Source: Planosporangium thailandense (lineage in GTDB: Bacteria > Actinomycetota > Actinomycetes > Mycobacteriales > Micromonosporaceae). From it: a DNA stretch of 64,000 nucleotides. This document shows, piece after piece, positions 19,396 to 28,266 of the stretch (within the stretch, counting starts at the first letter, position 1; the number at the start of each line of letters is the position of its first letter). Made by a program: the position numbers and the translations under genes. The notes under the pieces are model-generated. The model had not been told where the DNA came from and did no database searches. It was given only the letters and a program-made list of their open reading frames with translations. Where the stretch lies: NCBI RefSeq assembly GCF_011947195.1, contig NZ_JAATVY010000006.1, forward strand, positions 124,001 to 188,000. Direction: 5' to 3'.

Positions 19396-20763
19396 GTGAC
19401 CACTCCAGCGGGGGTTGACGCGACCACCGGCAAGCCGGAGCAGCCAGGCCGGCTGCCCGACCAGGCGCGCCGGCAGTGGCGCGACGCCGCCGGCTGGTCG
19501 GTCCTCGCGGTCACGGGTCTCGCGCTGACCGCCGCCGCGGTAAGGGTGGGTGCGCAATTGGGCACCGCCAGCGCGCCTTTTCTCGGCCGGTACCGCTTCC
19601 AGCTGGGACCGTCGAGCATCCTCGCCCCCGCCGTCGCGGCCGCCGTCATCGTGCTCGCCGCGCGCGGCTGGCTGGACCGGACGCGGTGGTGGGCCGTGCT
19701 GGGCTGGTCCTACCTGTGCACGCTGGCCTGGGCCCTGGCGCTTGCCGTGGTGGACGGCGCCGCCGGGTTCACCCGGGCGCTCAGCTCACCGGACGAGTAC
19801 TCCGCCGACCTGGCGGCCGTCGGGCGCAGCCCGGCCCACTTCGTCCGCCACTTCACCGAGCACGCCGGCCAGCTCTCGGTCGCCGCGCGTGGCCACCCGC
19901 CAGGCCCGGTGCTCCTGCTGTGGGGGCTGCACCGGGCCGGCGTACGCGACAACCTGGTGCTCGGGCTGCTGATCACCGCGCTCGGCGCGCTCGCCGTCCC
20001 GCTCGTGCTCGCCGCCGTCCGCGGAACCTGCGGCGAGACCGCGGCCCGGCGCTACCTGCCGGTGCTGGTCCTCGCACCGTACGCGATCTGGACCGCGGTC
20101 AGCCTCGACGCCGTGGTCGCGACGCTGGGCGCCGCCATGGTCGCCGCCGGGGTGCACGCCAGCGCGCGGGAGCGTACCGGGTGGCGCGCCGGCGCCTGGG
20201 CGGGCGTGGCCGGGCTGCTGGCCGGCGGCGCGGCGCTGTTCTCGTACGCGGTGCCCTGGCTGGGCCTGGCCCTGATCCTGCTGTACTTCGCCCGGCGGCG
20301 GCCGTTTCTCAACCTCGCGAGCGGGATCGGCGCGCTCGTTCCGGTCCTGATCGCCTCGGACGTGTTCGGATTCTCGTGGGCGGCCGGCCTGCGGGTGGCG
20401 CACGCCGACTGGGCCGTCCGGATCGCGCCGCACCGGTCGGCGCTGTGGTGGAGCGGCATCAGCCTGGTGGCGCTGCTGCTCGCGGTCGGGCCGCCGCTGC
20501 TGGCGAGCCTGCGGAAGGTACGGAACACGCCCGCCTGGCCGTTCCTGGTGGGCGCCGGTACGGCGGTGCTGTTCTCGGTCCTGGCCGGGCTGGCCCGCGG
20601 CGGCGTGGAGCACGCCTGGCTGCCGTTCTTCCCGTGGCTGACCGTCGCCGCCGTCGCGCCGGAGCGGCAGGCCGGACCGCCGGTGGCCGCCCCGCTGCTG
20701 CTGACCGTGCTCGGGGTTGTCGTTGCCGTCGTCGTGGAGGCGGTGCTCGCCACCCCTTGGTAA
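19396..20763 (+). CDS. Polytopic membrane protein, GT-C glycosyltransferase-like
   Basis: A 455-residue protein with about ten to twelve predicted membrane helices. The first large loop carries SPDEYSADL, followed by a segment ending GHPPGPVLLLWGL. An acidic first loop and an HPP motif resemble the GT-C fold of polyprenyl-phosphate-sugar-dependent glycosyltransferases such as GT39/GT83 relatives. A sugar-transfer role in the cell envelope is inferred only from this. The GTG at 19396 is chosen because the 36 residues upstream are Arg-rich and lack a helix. No ribosome site is obvious, so the message may be leaderless. It converges on the ABC-F gene 25 bases away. Confidence 0.65.
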   Translation: MTTPAGVDATTGKPEQPGRLPDQARRQWRDAAGWSVLAVTGLALTAAAVRVGAQLGTASAPFLGRYRFQLGPSSILAPAVAAAVIVLAARGWLDRTRWWAVLGWSYLCTLAWALALAVVDGAAGFTRALSSPDEYSADLAAVGRSPAHFVRHFTEHAGQLSVAARGHPPGPVLLLWGLHRAGVRDNLVLGLLITALGALAVPLVLAAVRGTCGETAARRYLPVLVLAPYAIWTAVSLDAVVATLGAAMVAAGVHASARERTGWRAGAWAGVAGLLAGGAALFSYAVPWLGLALILLYFARRRPFLNLASGIGALVPVLIASDVFGFSWAAGLRVAHADWAVRIAPHRSALWWSGISLVALLLAVGPPLLASLRKVRNTPAWPFLVGAGTAVLFSVLAGLARGGVEHAWLPFFPWLTVAAVAPERQAGPPVAAPLLLTVLGVVVAVVVEAVLATPW

Positions 20764-20788
20764 CGGGCCATCGCGTGGTGCGGACCGG

Positions 20789-22399
20789 CTACGCCAGCTC
20801 CACCAGCTCGAGCAGGTCGTCGCTCCAGGCGTCCTCGGCGCCGTCGGGCAGCAGGATCGCCCGGTCCGGCTTGAGCGCGGTGACCGCTCCGGGGTCGTGG
20901 GTCACCAGCACGATCGCTCCGGGATAGCGGGCGATCGCGTCGAGCACCTGCTCGCGGCTGACCGGGTCGAGGTTGTTGGTCGGCTCGTCGAGCAGCAGCA
21001 CGTTGGCGCCGGAGCAGACGAGCGTGGCCAACGCGAGCCGGGTCTTCTCGCCGCCGGAGAGCACTCCGGCCGGCTTGTTGACGTCGTCGCCGCTGAACAG
21101 AAAGGCACCCAGGATCTTGCGCAGGTCGGTGTCGCTCTGGTCGGGTGCGGCCGAGCGCATGTGCTCGAGAATCGTCCGGTCGACGTCGAGGGTCTCGTGC
21201 TCCTGGGCGTAGTACCCGATGCGCAGGCCATGGCCGGGGACGACCTCGCCGGTGTCGGGCGGCAGCATGCCGGCGAGCATCCGCAGCAGCGTCGTCTTGC
21301 CCGCGCCGTTGAGGCCGAGGATCGCCACCCGCGAGCCGCGGTCGACGGCCACGTCGACGTCCACGAAGATCTCCAGCGAGCCGTAGCTCTTGGACAGTCC
21401 CTTCGCCGTCAGCGGCGTCTTGCCGCACGGCGCCGGGGCCGGGAAGCGGACCTTCGCCACCTTGTCGGCGACCCGCTCCTCTTCCAGCCCGGACAGGAGC
21501 TTCTCGGCCCGCTTGGCCATGTTCTGCGCGGCGGTCGCCTTGGTCGCCTTGGCGCGCATCTTGTCGGCCTGCGCCATCAGCGCGCCGGCCTTCTTCTCGG
21601 CGTTGGCCCGTTCCCGGCGCCGGCGGCGCTCGTCGGTCTCGCGCGCCTCCTGGTAGGCCTTCCAGCCGAGGTTGTAGACGTCGATCGTGGACCGGTTGGC
21701 GTCGAGGTACCAGACCTTGTTGACGACCGCGTCGAGCAGCCCGACGTCGTGGCTGATCACCACGAGGCCGCCCTTGTGGCCCGACAGGAAGCCGCGCAGC
21801 CAGGTGATGGAGTCGGCGTCGAGGTGGTTGGTCGGCTCGTCGAGCAGGAGGATGCCGCCGCCGGTCTCGCTGGCGTCGCGGAACAGGATGCGCGCCAGTT
21901 CGATGCGGCGGCGCTGGCCGCCGGAAAGGGTGCCGAGCGGCTGTTCGAGGACCCGGTCGGGCAGGCCCAGGTTGGCGCAGATGCGGGCCGCCTCGGCCTC
22001 CGCGGCGTACCCGCCGAGACCGGCGAACCGGTCCTCCAGGGTGCCGTAGCGGCGCAGCAGCGCGTCGCGCTCCGGCGGCGACCCGGCCAGGTCGACCTCG
22101 ATCTTGTGCATCTCGGCCATCAGCGTGTCGAGCCCGCGCGCCGACAGCACCCGGTCCCGCGCCGACATGCTGAGATCCCCGGTACGGGGATCCTGCGGCA
22201 GATATCCGACCGGTCCGCGGCTGTCGACCGACCCGCTGTAGGGCTGTCCCTCGCCGGCGAGGACCTTCAGGGTGGTGGTCTTGCCCGCGCCGTTGCGGCC
22301 GACGAGCCCGATCCGGTCACCGGGCTGGATGCGCAGCGTGGCGTCGGACAGCAGGATCCGGGCGCCGGCGCGCAACTCCAGGGCGGAAGCGGTAATCAT
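20789..22399 (-). CDS. ABC-F family ATPase
   Basis: A 536-residue soluble protein with two ATPase domains and no membrane part. These proteins bind the ribosomal E site to ease stalled translation or protect from antibiotics. Domain 1 has GRNGAGKTTTLK and LSGGQRRRIELAR; domain 2 has GLNGAGKTTLLR and LSGGEKTRLALA; both have LLLDEPTNHLD/LLLDEPTNNLD. The inter-domain linker (about 245-305) is charged and helical, as in the family. The C-terminus is short. It resembles the housekeeping ABC-F proteins of Streptomyces more than a dedicated resistance gene. The start is the ATG giving MITASALELRAG. Confidence 0.93.
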   Translation of the reverse strand: MITASALELRAGARILLSDATLRIQPGDRIGLVGRNGAGKTTTLKVLAGEGQPYSGSVDSRGPVGYLPQDPRTGDLSMSARDRVLSARGLDTLMAEMHKIEVDLAGSPPERDALLRRYGTLEDRFAGLGGYAAEAEAARICANLGLPDRVLEQPLGTLSGGQRRRIELARILFRDASETGGGILLLDEPTNHLDADSITWLRGFLSGHKGGLVVISHDVGLLDAVVNKVWYLDANRSTIDVYNLGWKAYQEARETDERRRRRERANAEKKAGALMAQADKMRAKATKATAAQNMAKRAEKLLSGLEEERVADKVAKVRFPAPAPCGKTPLTAKGLSKSYGSLEIFVDVDVAVDRGSRVAILGLNGAGKTTLLRMLAGMLPPDTGEVVPGHGLRIGYYAQEHETLDVDRTILEHMRSAAPDQSDTDLRKILGAFLFSGDDVNKPAGVLSGGEKTRLALATLVCSGANVLLLDEPTNNLDPVSREQVLDAIARYPGAIVLVTHDPGAVTALKPDRAILLPDGAEDAWSDDLLELVELA

Positions 22400-22656
22400 G
22401 TGGGAAAGCTCGCTCTCTTGGGATCGGAACCGACCAGGGCACACGGCAACGCCGGCCGCATCAGCGGTCGGCGTGGAGCAGGTCAGTCTCTGCAGGCGAG
22501 CACCGGACCATTGTACCCGCCTCCCCCGCCGGGGACGTCGGCACGGTTATCGACCGTGGCCGTAGGGTACGAAGCCGGCGGGGCGAACCATTCGGTGTGG
22601 TGACAGCGGCACCGCCTGCGGGACCGGGCGGACGAGTGGCGATCGGGGACGACGAC

Positions 22657-23604
22657 ATGGACCTCAACGAGAACGCTGATCTCGATACCAGCCAGATCGA
22701 GGACGCACGCGGATCCGGCGGCGGTGGCTTCAGCGGTGGCGGCGGCTTCGGCGGCCTGCCGATCCCGATCGGCGGCGGCCGCATGGGCCTGATCGTCACC
22801 GTCGTCGTCGTGGTGATCGGCCTGCTGGTCGGCGGCGGCACCTTCGGCCGGAGCCTGCTGAACGGCGGCAGCGGCAGCGGTCAGGGCGACAACACGTCGC
22901 TCAACCAGAAGTGCGCCGCCAGCAACCCGAACCGGTTCTCCGACACCGACTGTCGCAACGTCCTCTACGTCAACTCCATCCAGGCGTTCTGGAAGACCGA
23001 ACTGCCGCAGACCTTCGGCAAGCAGTACAGCCTGGCGCCCACCCATTTCTTCTCCAACAGTGTCAACACCGGGTGTGGGCAGGCTGATTCCGGCGTCGGG
23101 CCGTTCTACTGCCCGGCCGACAAGAAGGTCTACATCGACCTGACCTTCTACAACGAGTTGGCCAGCCGGTTCGGCGCGCCGGGGCAGTTCGCCCAGCCGT
23201 ACGTGCTCGCCCACGAGTACGGCCACCACATCCAGGACCTCGTCGGCACCGAGGCGCAGATGCGGCGGGCGCAGCAGCGTGACCCGAACAACGCCAACCG
23301 CTACTCGGTCATGCTGGAACTGCAGGCCGACTGCTACGCCGGGGTCTGGACCAACCACGCCACCCAGACCAAGAGCGCCACCGGCCAGGCGTTCTTCACC
23401 AACGTCACCGACTCCGACATCCAGCAGGCCCTGCAGGCGGCCGCCGCGGTGGGCGACGACACCATCCAGAAGAAGTTCGGCAACGGCCAGGTCGACGAGT
23501 CGAAGTTCACCCACGGCTCGGCGGCGCAGCGTCAGCACTGGTTCAGCCAGGGTTACCAGTCCGGCGATCCGAAGTCCTGCGACACGTTCGGCAACGGGGT
23601 CTGA
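22657..23604 (+). CDS. Neutral zinc metallopeptidase (YpfJ/KPN_02809 family)
   Basis: A 315-residue membrane-anchored putative metalloprotease. A Gly-rich N-terminal tail (about 18-40) precedes one membrane helix (LIVTVVVVVIGLLVGGGTF, about 44-62). The external domain holds the zinc motif HEYGHHIQ near residue 186 and a downstream Glu in MLELQADCYAGVW. Cys pairs (CAASN, TDCRN, NTGCGQ, FYCPAD) suggest disulfides outside the cell. Physiological substrates of the family are unknown. GGGGA lies 8 bases before the chosen ATG; an in-frame GTG 60 bases upstream is possible. Confidence 0.9.
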   Translation: MDLNENADLDTSQIEDARGSGGGGFSGGGGFGGLPIPIGGGRMGLIVTVVVVVIGLLVGGGTFGRSLLNGGSGSGQGDNTSLNQKCAASNPNRFSDTDCRNVLYVNSIQAFWKTELPQTFGKQYSLAPTHFFSNSVNTGCGQADSGVGPFYCPADKKVYIDLTFYNELASRFGAPGQFAQPYVLAHEYGHHIQDLVGTEAQMRRAQQRDPNNANRYSVMLELQADCYAGVWTNHATQTKSATGQAFFTNVTDSDIQQALQAAAAVGDDTIQKKFGNGQVDESKFTHGSAAQRQHWFSQGYQSGDPKSCDTFGNGV

Positions 23605-23613
23605 CCGGCGGCC

Positions 23614-24258
23614 TCAGTCGGCAGCCGACCGCAGCCTGATCCGGACGCTGCGCGCCGCCACGACGGCCGATCTCAGCACGGCCAGCTTGGGATCCGGTAC
23701 GTCGAGAAACCGCTCGGCGCACAGCGCCCGCAGCGGCGCCAGCCGCGGGTCGGACAGCACCTCGTCGACCAACCGGCGGTCTCCCCCGGCGACGAGCGCG
23801 TCCAGCGTGCCGGCGGCGGGTACGAGCATCCGCTGCGCGACCTCGGCGGTGTCGCCGGCGGCCGCCCGCGCCTGGTTGTCGCGCCGCCGGGCGAAGCGCT
23901 GCTGCGACCAGCCGCCGGCGGCGGTGCGGCTCTGCACGTACCGGCTGCCCACTTTGGACGCGGTCAGCTCGGACCCGGCCGCGACACCGACGCCGTACCC
24001 GCCCCGGCGCACCAGGAGCAGCCCGAGCCGGCGCGGTCGCAGCGCCTCGGCCACCAGGCCGTCGAGGTCCGTGGCGGCTCCGACCACCAGGTGGCACTCG
24101 GCCACCTCGCCGTCGGCGGCGGCGATCTCGAGGCCGTCGGCGAGGGGACGGAGCACGACCTCGCCGTGCCGCTCCCGGAACCCGGCCAGCCAGCGGGCCA
24201 GCCGTTCCGGAGCGACCTCGACCCACCGCCCGCCACCCGCCGCCGGCCTGCTCACCAC
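23614..24258 (-). CDS. acVLRF1-type peptidyl-tRNA hydrolase (Vms1-like release factor)
   Basis: A 214-residue actinobacterial member of the Vms1/eRF1-like release factor group, expected to cut the nascent chain from tRNA on stalled or split ribosomes. The diagnostic loop GSRYVQSRTAAGGWSQQRFA, continuing RRRDNQA, lies near residues 104-130. It contains the Gln that replaces the GGQ motif of ordinary release factors. The C-terminal part (DEVLSDPRLAPL, FLDVPDPKLAVL) is typical of the family. The gene is divergent from the AlkD-like gene with 29 bases between starts. A TATCGT hexamer 6 bases before the GTG suggests a leaderless message. Confidence 0.9.
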   Translation of the reverse strand: MVSRPAAGGGRWVEVAPERLARWLAGFRERHGEVVLRPLADGLEIAAADGEVAECHLVVGAATDLDGLVAEALRPRRLGLLLVRRGGYGVGVAAGSELTASKVGSRYVQSRTAAGGWSQQRFARRRDNQARAAAGDTAEVAQRMLVPAAGTLDALVAGGDRRLVDEVLSDPRLAPLRALCAERFLDVPDPKLAVLRSAVVAARSVRIRLRSAAD

Positions 24259-24264
24259 GGGATG

Positions 24265-24270
24265 ACGATA
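24265..24270 (-). promoter_or_regulatory. Candidate -10 box for the acVLRF1 gene
   Basis: TATCGT on the minus strand ends 6 bases before the GTG start, the spacing expected for a leaderless transcript. The 29-base divergent spacer leaves no room for a long leader. I see no clear -35. Confidence 0.4.
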
Positions 24271-24287
24271 GCTGGCACGATCACCGG

Positions 24288-24974
24288 ATGGATCCCACCC
24301 CGCTCGCGCGAACCGTGCTGGACCGGCTGGGCGCCGTTTTCGGCACCGCCGCCGACGCGGCCCAGGCTGGCCCGATGCGCGCCTACATGCGCGACCAGTT
24401 CGCGTTCCTGGGCATCCCGACGCCCCAGCGGCGGACGCTGTCGCGGGAGGTCCTCGCGGGCCTGCCCCGCCCGGGCGAGGACGACCTGCGTGCCACCGCG
24501 CTCGCGTGCTGGGAGCTGAGCGAGCGTGAGTACCAGTACTTCGCCTGCGACTGGCTGATCCGCCACGCGGGCGCCTGCTCGCCGGCGTTCCTCGATACGG
24601 CCCGCGCCCTCATCACCACGAAGTCGTGGTGGGACACCGTCGACGCGCTCGCCGCCCACCTTGTCGGCGCGATCGTGGCCCGCTACCCGGAGGCAAGCGC
24701 GACGATGGACGCCTGGGTGCGCGACGAGAACCTGTGGCTCGCCCGTACGGCCATCCTGCACCAGTTGCGTTACCGGGAGCGCACCGATGCCGAGCGGCTC
24801 TTCCGGTACTGCCTGGCCCGGGCGGCGCACGGCGACTTCTTCATCCGCAAGGCGATCGGATGGGCGCTGCGTGAGTACGCGAGGATCGACCCGGACCGGG
24901 TGCGTGCGTTCGTGCGGGCGCACGAGCGCGTACTGTCGCCGCTGTCGGTACGCGAGGCGCTCAAGCACATCTGA
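24288..24974 (+). CDS. AlkD-like DNA alkylation repair glycosylase
   Basis: A 228-residue HEAT-repeat DNA glycosylase expected to remove positively charged N3- and N7-alkylpurines without base flipping. The active-site motif KSWWDTVD supplies the AlkD Trp and Asp, and Arg in LWLARTAILHQL matches the third key residue. Repeats of amphipathic helices run through the whole chain. The ATG start follows the divergent acVLRF1 gene by 29 bases. The TGA is directly followed, with no gap, by a 48-nt palindrome. Confidence 0.93.
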   Translation: MDPTPLARTVLDRLGAVFGTAADAAQAGPMRAYMRDQFAFLGIPTPQRRTLSREVLAGLPRPGEDDLRATALACWELSEREYQYFACDWLIRHAGACSPAFLDTARALITTKSWWDTVDALAAHLVGAIVARYPEASATMDAWVRDENLWLARTAILHQLRYRERTDAERLFRYCLARAAHGDFFIRKAIGWALREYARIDPDRVRAFVRAHERVLSPLSVREALKHI

Positions 24975-25022
24975 GATCTTGGACACTTGGCGGGGTCATA
25001 GGCCCGCCAAGTGTCCAAGATC
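24975..25022. terminator. 48-nt GATC-bounded palindrome (family copy 3)
   Basis: Perfect 20-base arms (GATCTTGGACACTTGGCGGG and complement) enclose the loop GTCATAGG. It begins on the base after the AlkD-like stop and ends 9 bases from the converging sufT stop. Against the copy at 3064 it shows three compensated pair changes in the stem. Confidence 0.75.
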
Positions 25023-25031
25023 GCGCAGAAC

Positions 25032-25373
25032 CTAGACGTTGAAGCCGAGCGCCCGCAGCTGCTCGCGACCGTCCTCGGTGATCTTGTCCGGACCCCACGG
25101 CGGCATCCAGACCCAGTTGATGCGGACGTCGTTGACGAGCCCGCCACCCGGCCCCGTGCACAGCGCCTGCCGGGCCTGGTCCTCGATCACGTCGGTGAGC
25201 GGGCAGGCGGCTGAGGTCAGCGTCATGTCGATGGTCGCGACGTTCTCGTCGTCGACGTGCATGCCGTACACCAGACCCAGGTCGACCACGTTGATGCCCA
25301 ACTCCGGGTCGACGACGTCCTTCATCGCCTCTTCGATGTCGTCGAGAGACGCCTTGGCGGTGGCCTCGGTCAC
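25032..25373 (-). CDS. sufT: DUF59 (MIP18-type) Fe-S maturation protein SufT
   Basis: A 113-residue accessory factor that helps load Fe-S clusters onto target proteins. The DUF59 core is DVVDPELGINVVDLGLVYG, then TLTSAACPLTDVIEDQA, including the single conserved Cys, and NWVWMPPWGPDKI near the end. It is the last gene of the suf operon. Its GTG start overlaps the sufU stop as GTGA, which fixes the start; a 27-residue in-frame extension upstream lies inside sufU and is discounted. Confidence 0.95.
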   Translation of the reverse strand: MTEATAKASLDDIEEAMKDVVDPELGINVVDLGLVYGMHVDDENVATIDMTLTSAACPLTDVIEDQARQALCTGPGGGLVNDVRINWVWMPPWGPDKITEDGREQLRALGFNV

Positions 25374-25834
25374 GATGCGCTTCCTTCCACGATTGACTCC
25401 TCCGCCGCCCGCGCGAGGGCGTCCTTGAACGCCATCCACGAAAGCAGCGCGCACTTCACCCGCGCCGGGTAGCGGGCCACGCCCGCGAACGCCACCGCGT
25501 CGCCGAGCACCTCCTCGTCGGGCTCGACCTCGCCGCGGCCGGCCATGAGGGTGGCGAACGCGTCGTGGCGGGCCAGCGCCTCGATGACCGGCAGGCCAAC
25601 CATGATCTCGTGCAGCACGCTCGCCGACGCCTGGCTGATCGAGCAGCCCATGCCCTCGTACGAGACGTCGGTGATCGTGTCGTCGGCCAGGTTGACCCGC
25701 AGGGTCACCTCGTCGCCGCAGGTCGGGTTGACGTGGTGCGCCTCGGCCAGGTACGGCTCGCGCAGCCCCCGCCCGTGGGGGTGCTTGTAGTGATCCAGGA
25801 TGATCTCCTGGTAGAGGTCGTCCACCTTCGTCAC
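25370..25834 (-). CDS. sufU: Fe-S assembly scaffold / sulfur acceptor SufU
   Basis: A 154-residue SufU that takes persulfide sulfur from SufS, using bound zinc, and passes it to the SufBCD complex. Zinc ligands are visible: Cys and Asp in NPTCGDE, Cys in GMGCSIS and Cys in ARVKCALLSW. The insertion between the second and third Cys marks it as SufU rather than IscU. It has GTGA overlaps with both neighbours: its start overlaps the sufS stop and its stop overlaps the sufT start. Confidence 0.96.
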   Translation of the reverse strand: MTKVDDLYQEIILDHYKHPHGRGLREPYLAEAHHVNPTCGDEVTLRVNLADDTITDVSYEGMGCSISQASASVLHEIMVGLPVIEALARHDAFATLMAGRGEVEPDEEVLGDAVAFAGVARYPARVKCALLSWMAFKDALARAAEESIVEGSAS

Positions 25835-27090
25835 CCGAACACCTTCCGCACCTTCTCCAGTCCCCGCACCAGCGCGTCCACCTCGTCAGTGGTGGTGTAG
25901 AGGTAGAACGAGGCGCGGGTGGTCGCCGGTACGCCGAACCGCACGCACACCGGGCGGGCGCAGTGGTGACCGACCCGTACCTGCACGCCCTCGGTGTCGA
26001 GGATCTGCCCGACGTCGTGCGGGTGGATGTCGCCGAGCGCGAACGAGATCGTCCCGCCCCGCCCCTCGGCCGTACGCGGCCCGATGACCCGCAGGTCCGG
26101 CACGCTGGCGAGCGCGTCGAGCGCGTACCCGGCGAGCTCCTTCTCGTGCCGGTGGATGGCGTCCATGCCGATGCCGGACAGGTAGTCCACGGCCGCGCCC
26201 AGCCCCACCGCCTCGGCGATCGGAGGTGTGCCCGCCTCGAACTTCATCGGCGGCTGGGCGTAGGTCGACCGCTGCATGGTCACGGTCTCGATCATCGAGC
26301 CGCCGCCCAGAAAGGGCGGCATGGCCTGCAGCAGCTCGTACCGGCCCCACAGTCCGCCGATCCCGGTCGGGCCACACATCTTGTGCCCGGTGAAGGCGAG
26401 GAAGTCCACCCCGAGCGCGGCGACGTCGACCGGCAGGTGCGGCACCGACTGCGAGCCGTCGAGCATCACCAACGCGCCGACCTGCCGGGCCCGCGCCACG
26501 ATCGGCCCGACGTCGTTGGCGGTGCCCAGGATGTTGGACACGTGCACGAGCGATACCAGCCTGGTGCGCTCGTTGACCAGCTCGTCCAGGTTGGACTCGT
26601 CCAGCCGGCCGTCGTCGGTGAGGCCGAACCACCGCAGCGTGGCGCCGGTGCGCTCGCACAGCAGCTGCCACGGCAGGATGTTCGAGTGGTGCTCCATCTC
26701 GGAGATCACGATCTCGTCCCCCGGCCCCAGCCGGAACCGGGGATCGATCGCCCGCTCCGAGAAGGCGTGCGCCACCAGGTTGATCGCCTCGGTGGAGTTC
26801 TTGGTGAAGACGACCTCCTCGGGCCGGGCCGCGCCGATGAAGGCGGCAACCTTGGCCCGGGCACCCTCGAACGCCTCCGTCGCCTCGGTGCCCAGCGTGT
26901 GCACCGAGCGCGAGACGTTGGCGTTACAGCCCTCGTAGTGCGCGCGCAGCGCGTCGAGCACCTGACGGGGCTTCTGCGACGTGGCCGCCGAGTCCAGGTA
27001 GACCAGCGGGTGTCCGTTGACCTGCCGGCTCAGGATCGGGAAGTCGGCACGCACGGTATCCACGTCGTACGTCGGGAGGGTGGCGGTCAT
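25831..27090 (-). CDS. sufS: Cysteine desulfurase SufS
   Basis: A 419-residue PLP enzyme that converts cysteine to alanine and delivers sulfur as a persulfide. The PLP Lys is in AFTGHKMCGP, the cofactor His in SEMEHHSNI and the active-site loop Cys in RVGHHCARPV. The short loop (about residue 365) is of the group II SufS type, which depends on a partner such as SufU, encoded next. It starts 12 bases after the sufC stop and its own stop overlaps the sufU start (GTGA). Confidence 0.97.
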   Translation of the reverse strand: MTATLPTYDVDTVRADFPILSRQVNGHPLVYLDSAATSQKPRQVLDALRAHYEGCNANVSRSVHTLGTEATEAFEGARAKVAAFIGAARPEEVVFTKNSTEAINLVAHAFSERAIDPRFRLGPGDEIVISEMEHHSNILPWQLLCERTGATLRWFGLTDDGRLDESNLDELVNERTRLVSLVHVSNILGTANDVGPIVARARQVGALVMLDGSQSVPHLPVDVAALGVDFLAFTGHKMCGPTGIGGLWGRYELLQAMPPFLGGGSMIETVTMQRSTYAQPPMKFEAGTPPIAEAVGLGAAVDYLSGIGMDAIHRHEKELAGYALDALASVPDLRVIGPRTAEGRGGTISFALGDIHPHDVGQILDTEGVQVRVGHHCARPVCVRFGVPATTRASFYLYTTTDEVDALVRGLEKVRKVFG

Positions 27091-27102
27091 CGAAACTCCG
27101 TC

Positions 27103-27876
27103 CTACGCGTTGGCCGGGCCGGCACCGGCGAGGTACCGCTCGTAGCCTTCCTCTTCCAGCTTGTCGGCCAGCTCGCGGCCGCCTTCCTCCACAATGCGGC
27201 CGGCGACGAAGACGTGCACGAAGTCCGGCTTCACGTACCGCAGGATCCGGGTGTAGTGCGTGATCAGCAGCAGGCCGGTCTCACCCGTGTCGCGGACCCG
27301 GTTGACGCCCTCGCTGACCACCCGCAGCGCGTCGACGTCGAGGCCGGAGTCGGTCTCGTCGAGGACCGCGATCTTCGGCTTGAGCAGCTCCATCTGCACG
27401 ATCTCGTGGCGCTTCTTCTCACCGCCGGAGAAGCCCTCGTTGACGTTGCGCTGGGCGAACGCCGGATCCATGTGCAGCCGCTCCATGGCGCCCTTGAGCT
27501 CGCTCGACCAGGTGCGCAGCTTCGGCGCCTGACCGTCGATCGCCGTCTTGGCGGTACGCAGGAAGTTCGCCACCGACACACCCGGTACCTCGACCGGGTA
27601 CTGCATCGCCAGGAACAGGCCGGCACGGGCGCGCTCGTCGACGGTCATGGCCAGCACGTCCTGGCCGTCGAGCGTCACGCTGCCAGCGGTGACCTCGTAC
27701 TTCGGGTGGCCGGCGAGCGAGTACGCGAGTGTCGACTTGCCGGAGCCGTTGGGGCCCATGATCGCGTGCGTCTCGCCGGACCGGACGGTCAGGTTGACCC
27801 CGGCCAGAATCGGCTTCAGCTCGCCCTCGGGCAGCTTGACCGAGACCTGCAGGTCGCGGATCTCCAGGGTGCTCAC
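27103..27876 (-). CDS. sufC: Fe-S assembly ATPase SufC
   Basis: A 257-residue ABC-type ATPase that drives the SufBCD scaffold in the cytosol. Walker A is GPNGSGKST, signature FSGGEKKRHEI, Walker B IAVLDETDSGLD and the H-loop ITHYTRIL, all standard for SufC. The GTG start overlaps the TGA of the Rieske-type gene upstream (GTGA), so the two are coupled. Confidence 0.97.
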   Translation of the reverse strand: MSTLEIRDLQVSVKLPEGELKPILAGVNLTVRSGETHAIMGPNGSGKSTLAYSLAGHPKYEVTAGSVTLDGQDVLAMTVDERARAGLFLAMQYPVEVPGVSVANFLRTAKTAIDGQAPKLRTWSSELKGAMERLHMDPAFAQRNVNEGFSGGEKKRHEIVQMELLKPKIAVLDETDSGLDVDALRVVSEGVNRVRDTGETGLLLITHYTRILRYVKPDFVHVFVAGRIVEEGGRELADKLEEEGYERYLAGAGPANA

Positions 27877-28196
27877 TTGCTCTCCTCGCTCAGGTTCACG
27901 TAGATGTCACCGTCGCGGACCTCGACGGGATAGATGGGTACGGGCTCGGTGGCCGGCGGCCCGCTCGGCTTGCCGGTGCGCAGGTCGAAGCGCGACCCGT
28001 GCAGCCAGCACTCGAGCGTGCAGCCGTCGACCTCGCCCTCGGACAACGGGATCGCGGCGTGCGAGCACTCGTCGTAGATGGCGTGGAAGGTGCCGTCCTC
28101 GCAGTGCACGATGGCCAACTGGGTGTCGTCGACCGTCACCGCGATGACCTCGCCCTTGGCGACATCGTCGGCAGGACAGATCCGTACAAGACTCAC
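27873..28196 (-). CDS. Rieske-type [2Fe-2S] ferredoxin of the suf operon
   Basis: A 107-residue Rieske ferredoxin. Ligand pairs are Cys-X-His in ECSHAAIP and Cys-X2-His in ECWLHGSRF. It resembles the ferredoxin component of ring-hydroxylating dioxygenases and is regularly found between sufD and sufC in actinobacteria. An electron-donor role in cluster assembly is plausible but inferred. The start is the GTG at 28196 giving SLVRICPADDV; 13 more in-frame residues upstream lie in a repeat-rich spacer and are discounted. The stop overlaps the sufC start. Confidence 0.93.
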   Translation of the reverse strand: MSLVRICPADDVAKGEVIAVTVDDTQLAIVHCEDGTFHAIYDECSHAAIPLSEGEVDGCTLECWLHGSRFDLRTGKPSGPPATEPVPIYPVEVRDGDIYVNLSEESK

Positions 28197-28198
28197 GC

Positions 28199-28262
28199 CA
28201 TCGCCTCGCTTCGCTCGGCGATGCGTTCGCCGCACACTGAGCCCATGGTTCGCTCGCTCCGC
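28199..28262. repeat. Palindromic CGCTCGCT-type spacer between sufD and the Rieske gene
   Basis: The 70-base spacer holds ATCGCC...GGCGAT (28199-28221) around CGCTTCGCTC, then a second GCTCGCTCCGCTCGCTC run (28246-28262). Similar words are frequent between genes in GC-rich actinobacteria, from general knowledge. They could form hairpins that tune sufC-side expression. Confidence 0.45.
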
Positions 28263-28266
28263 TCGC

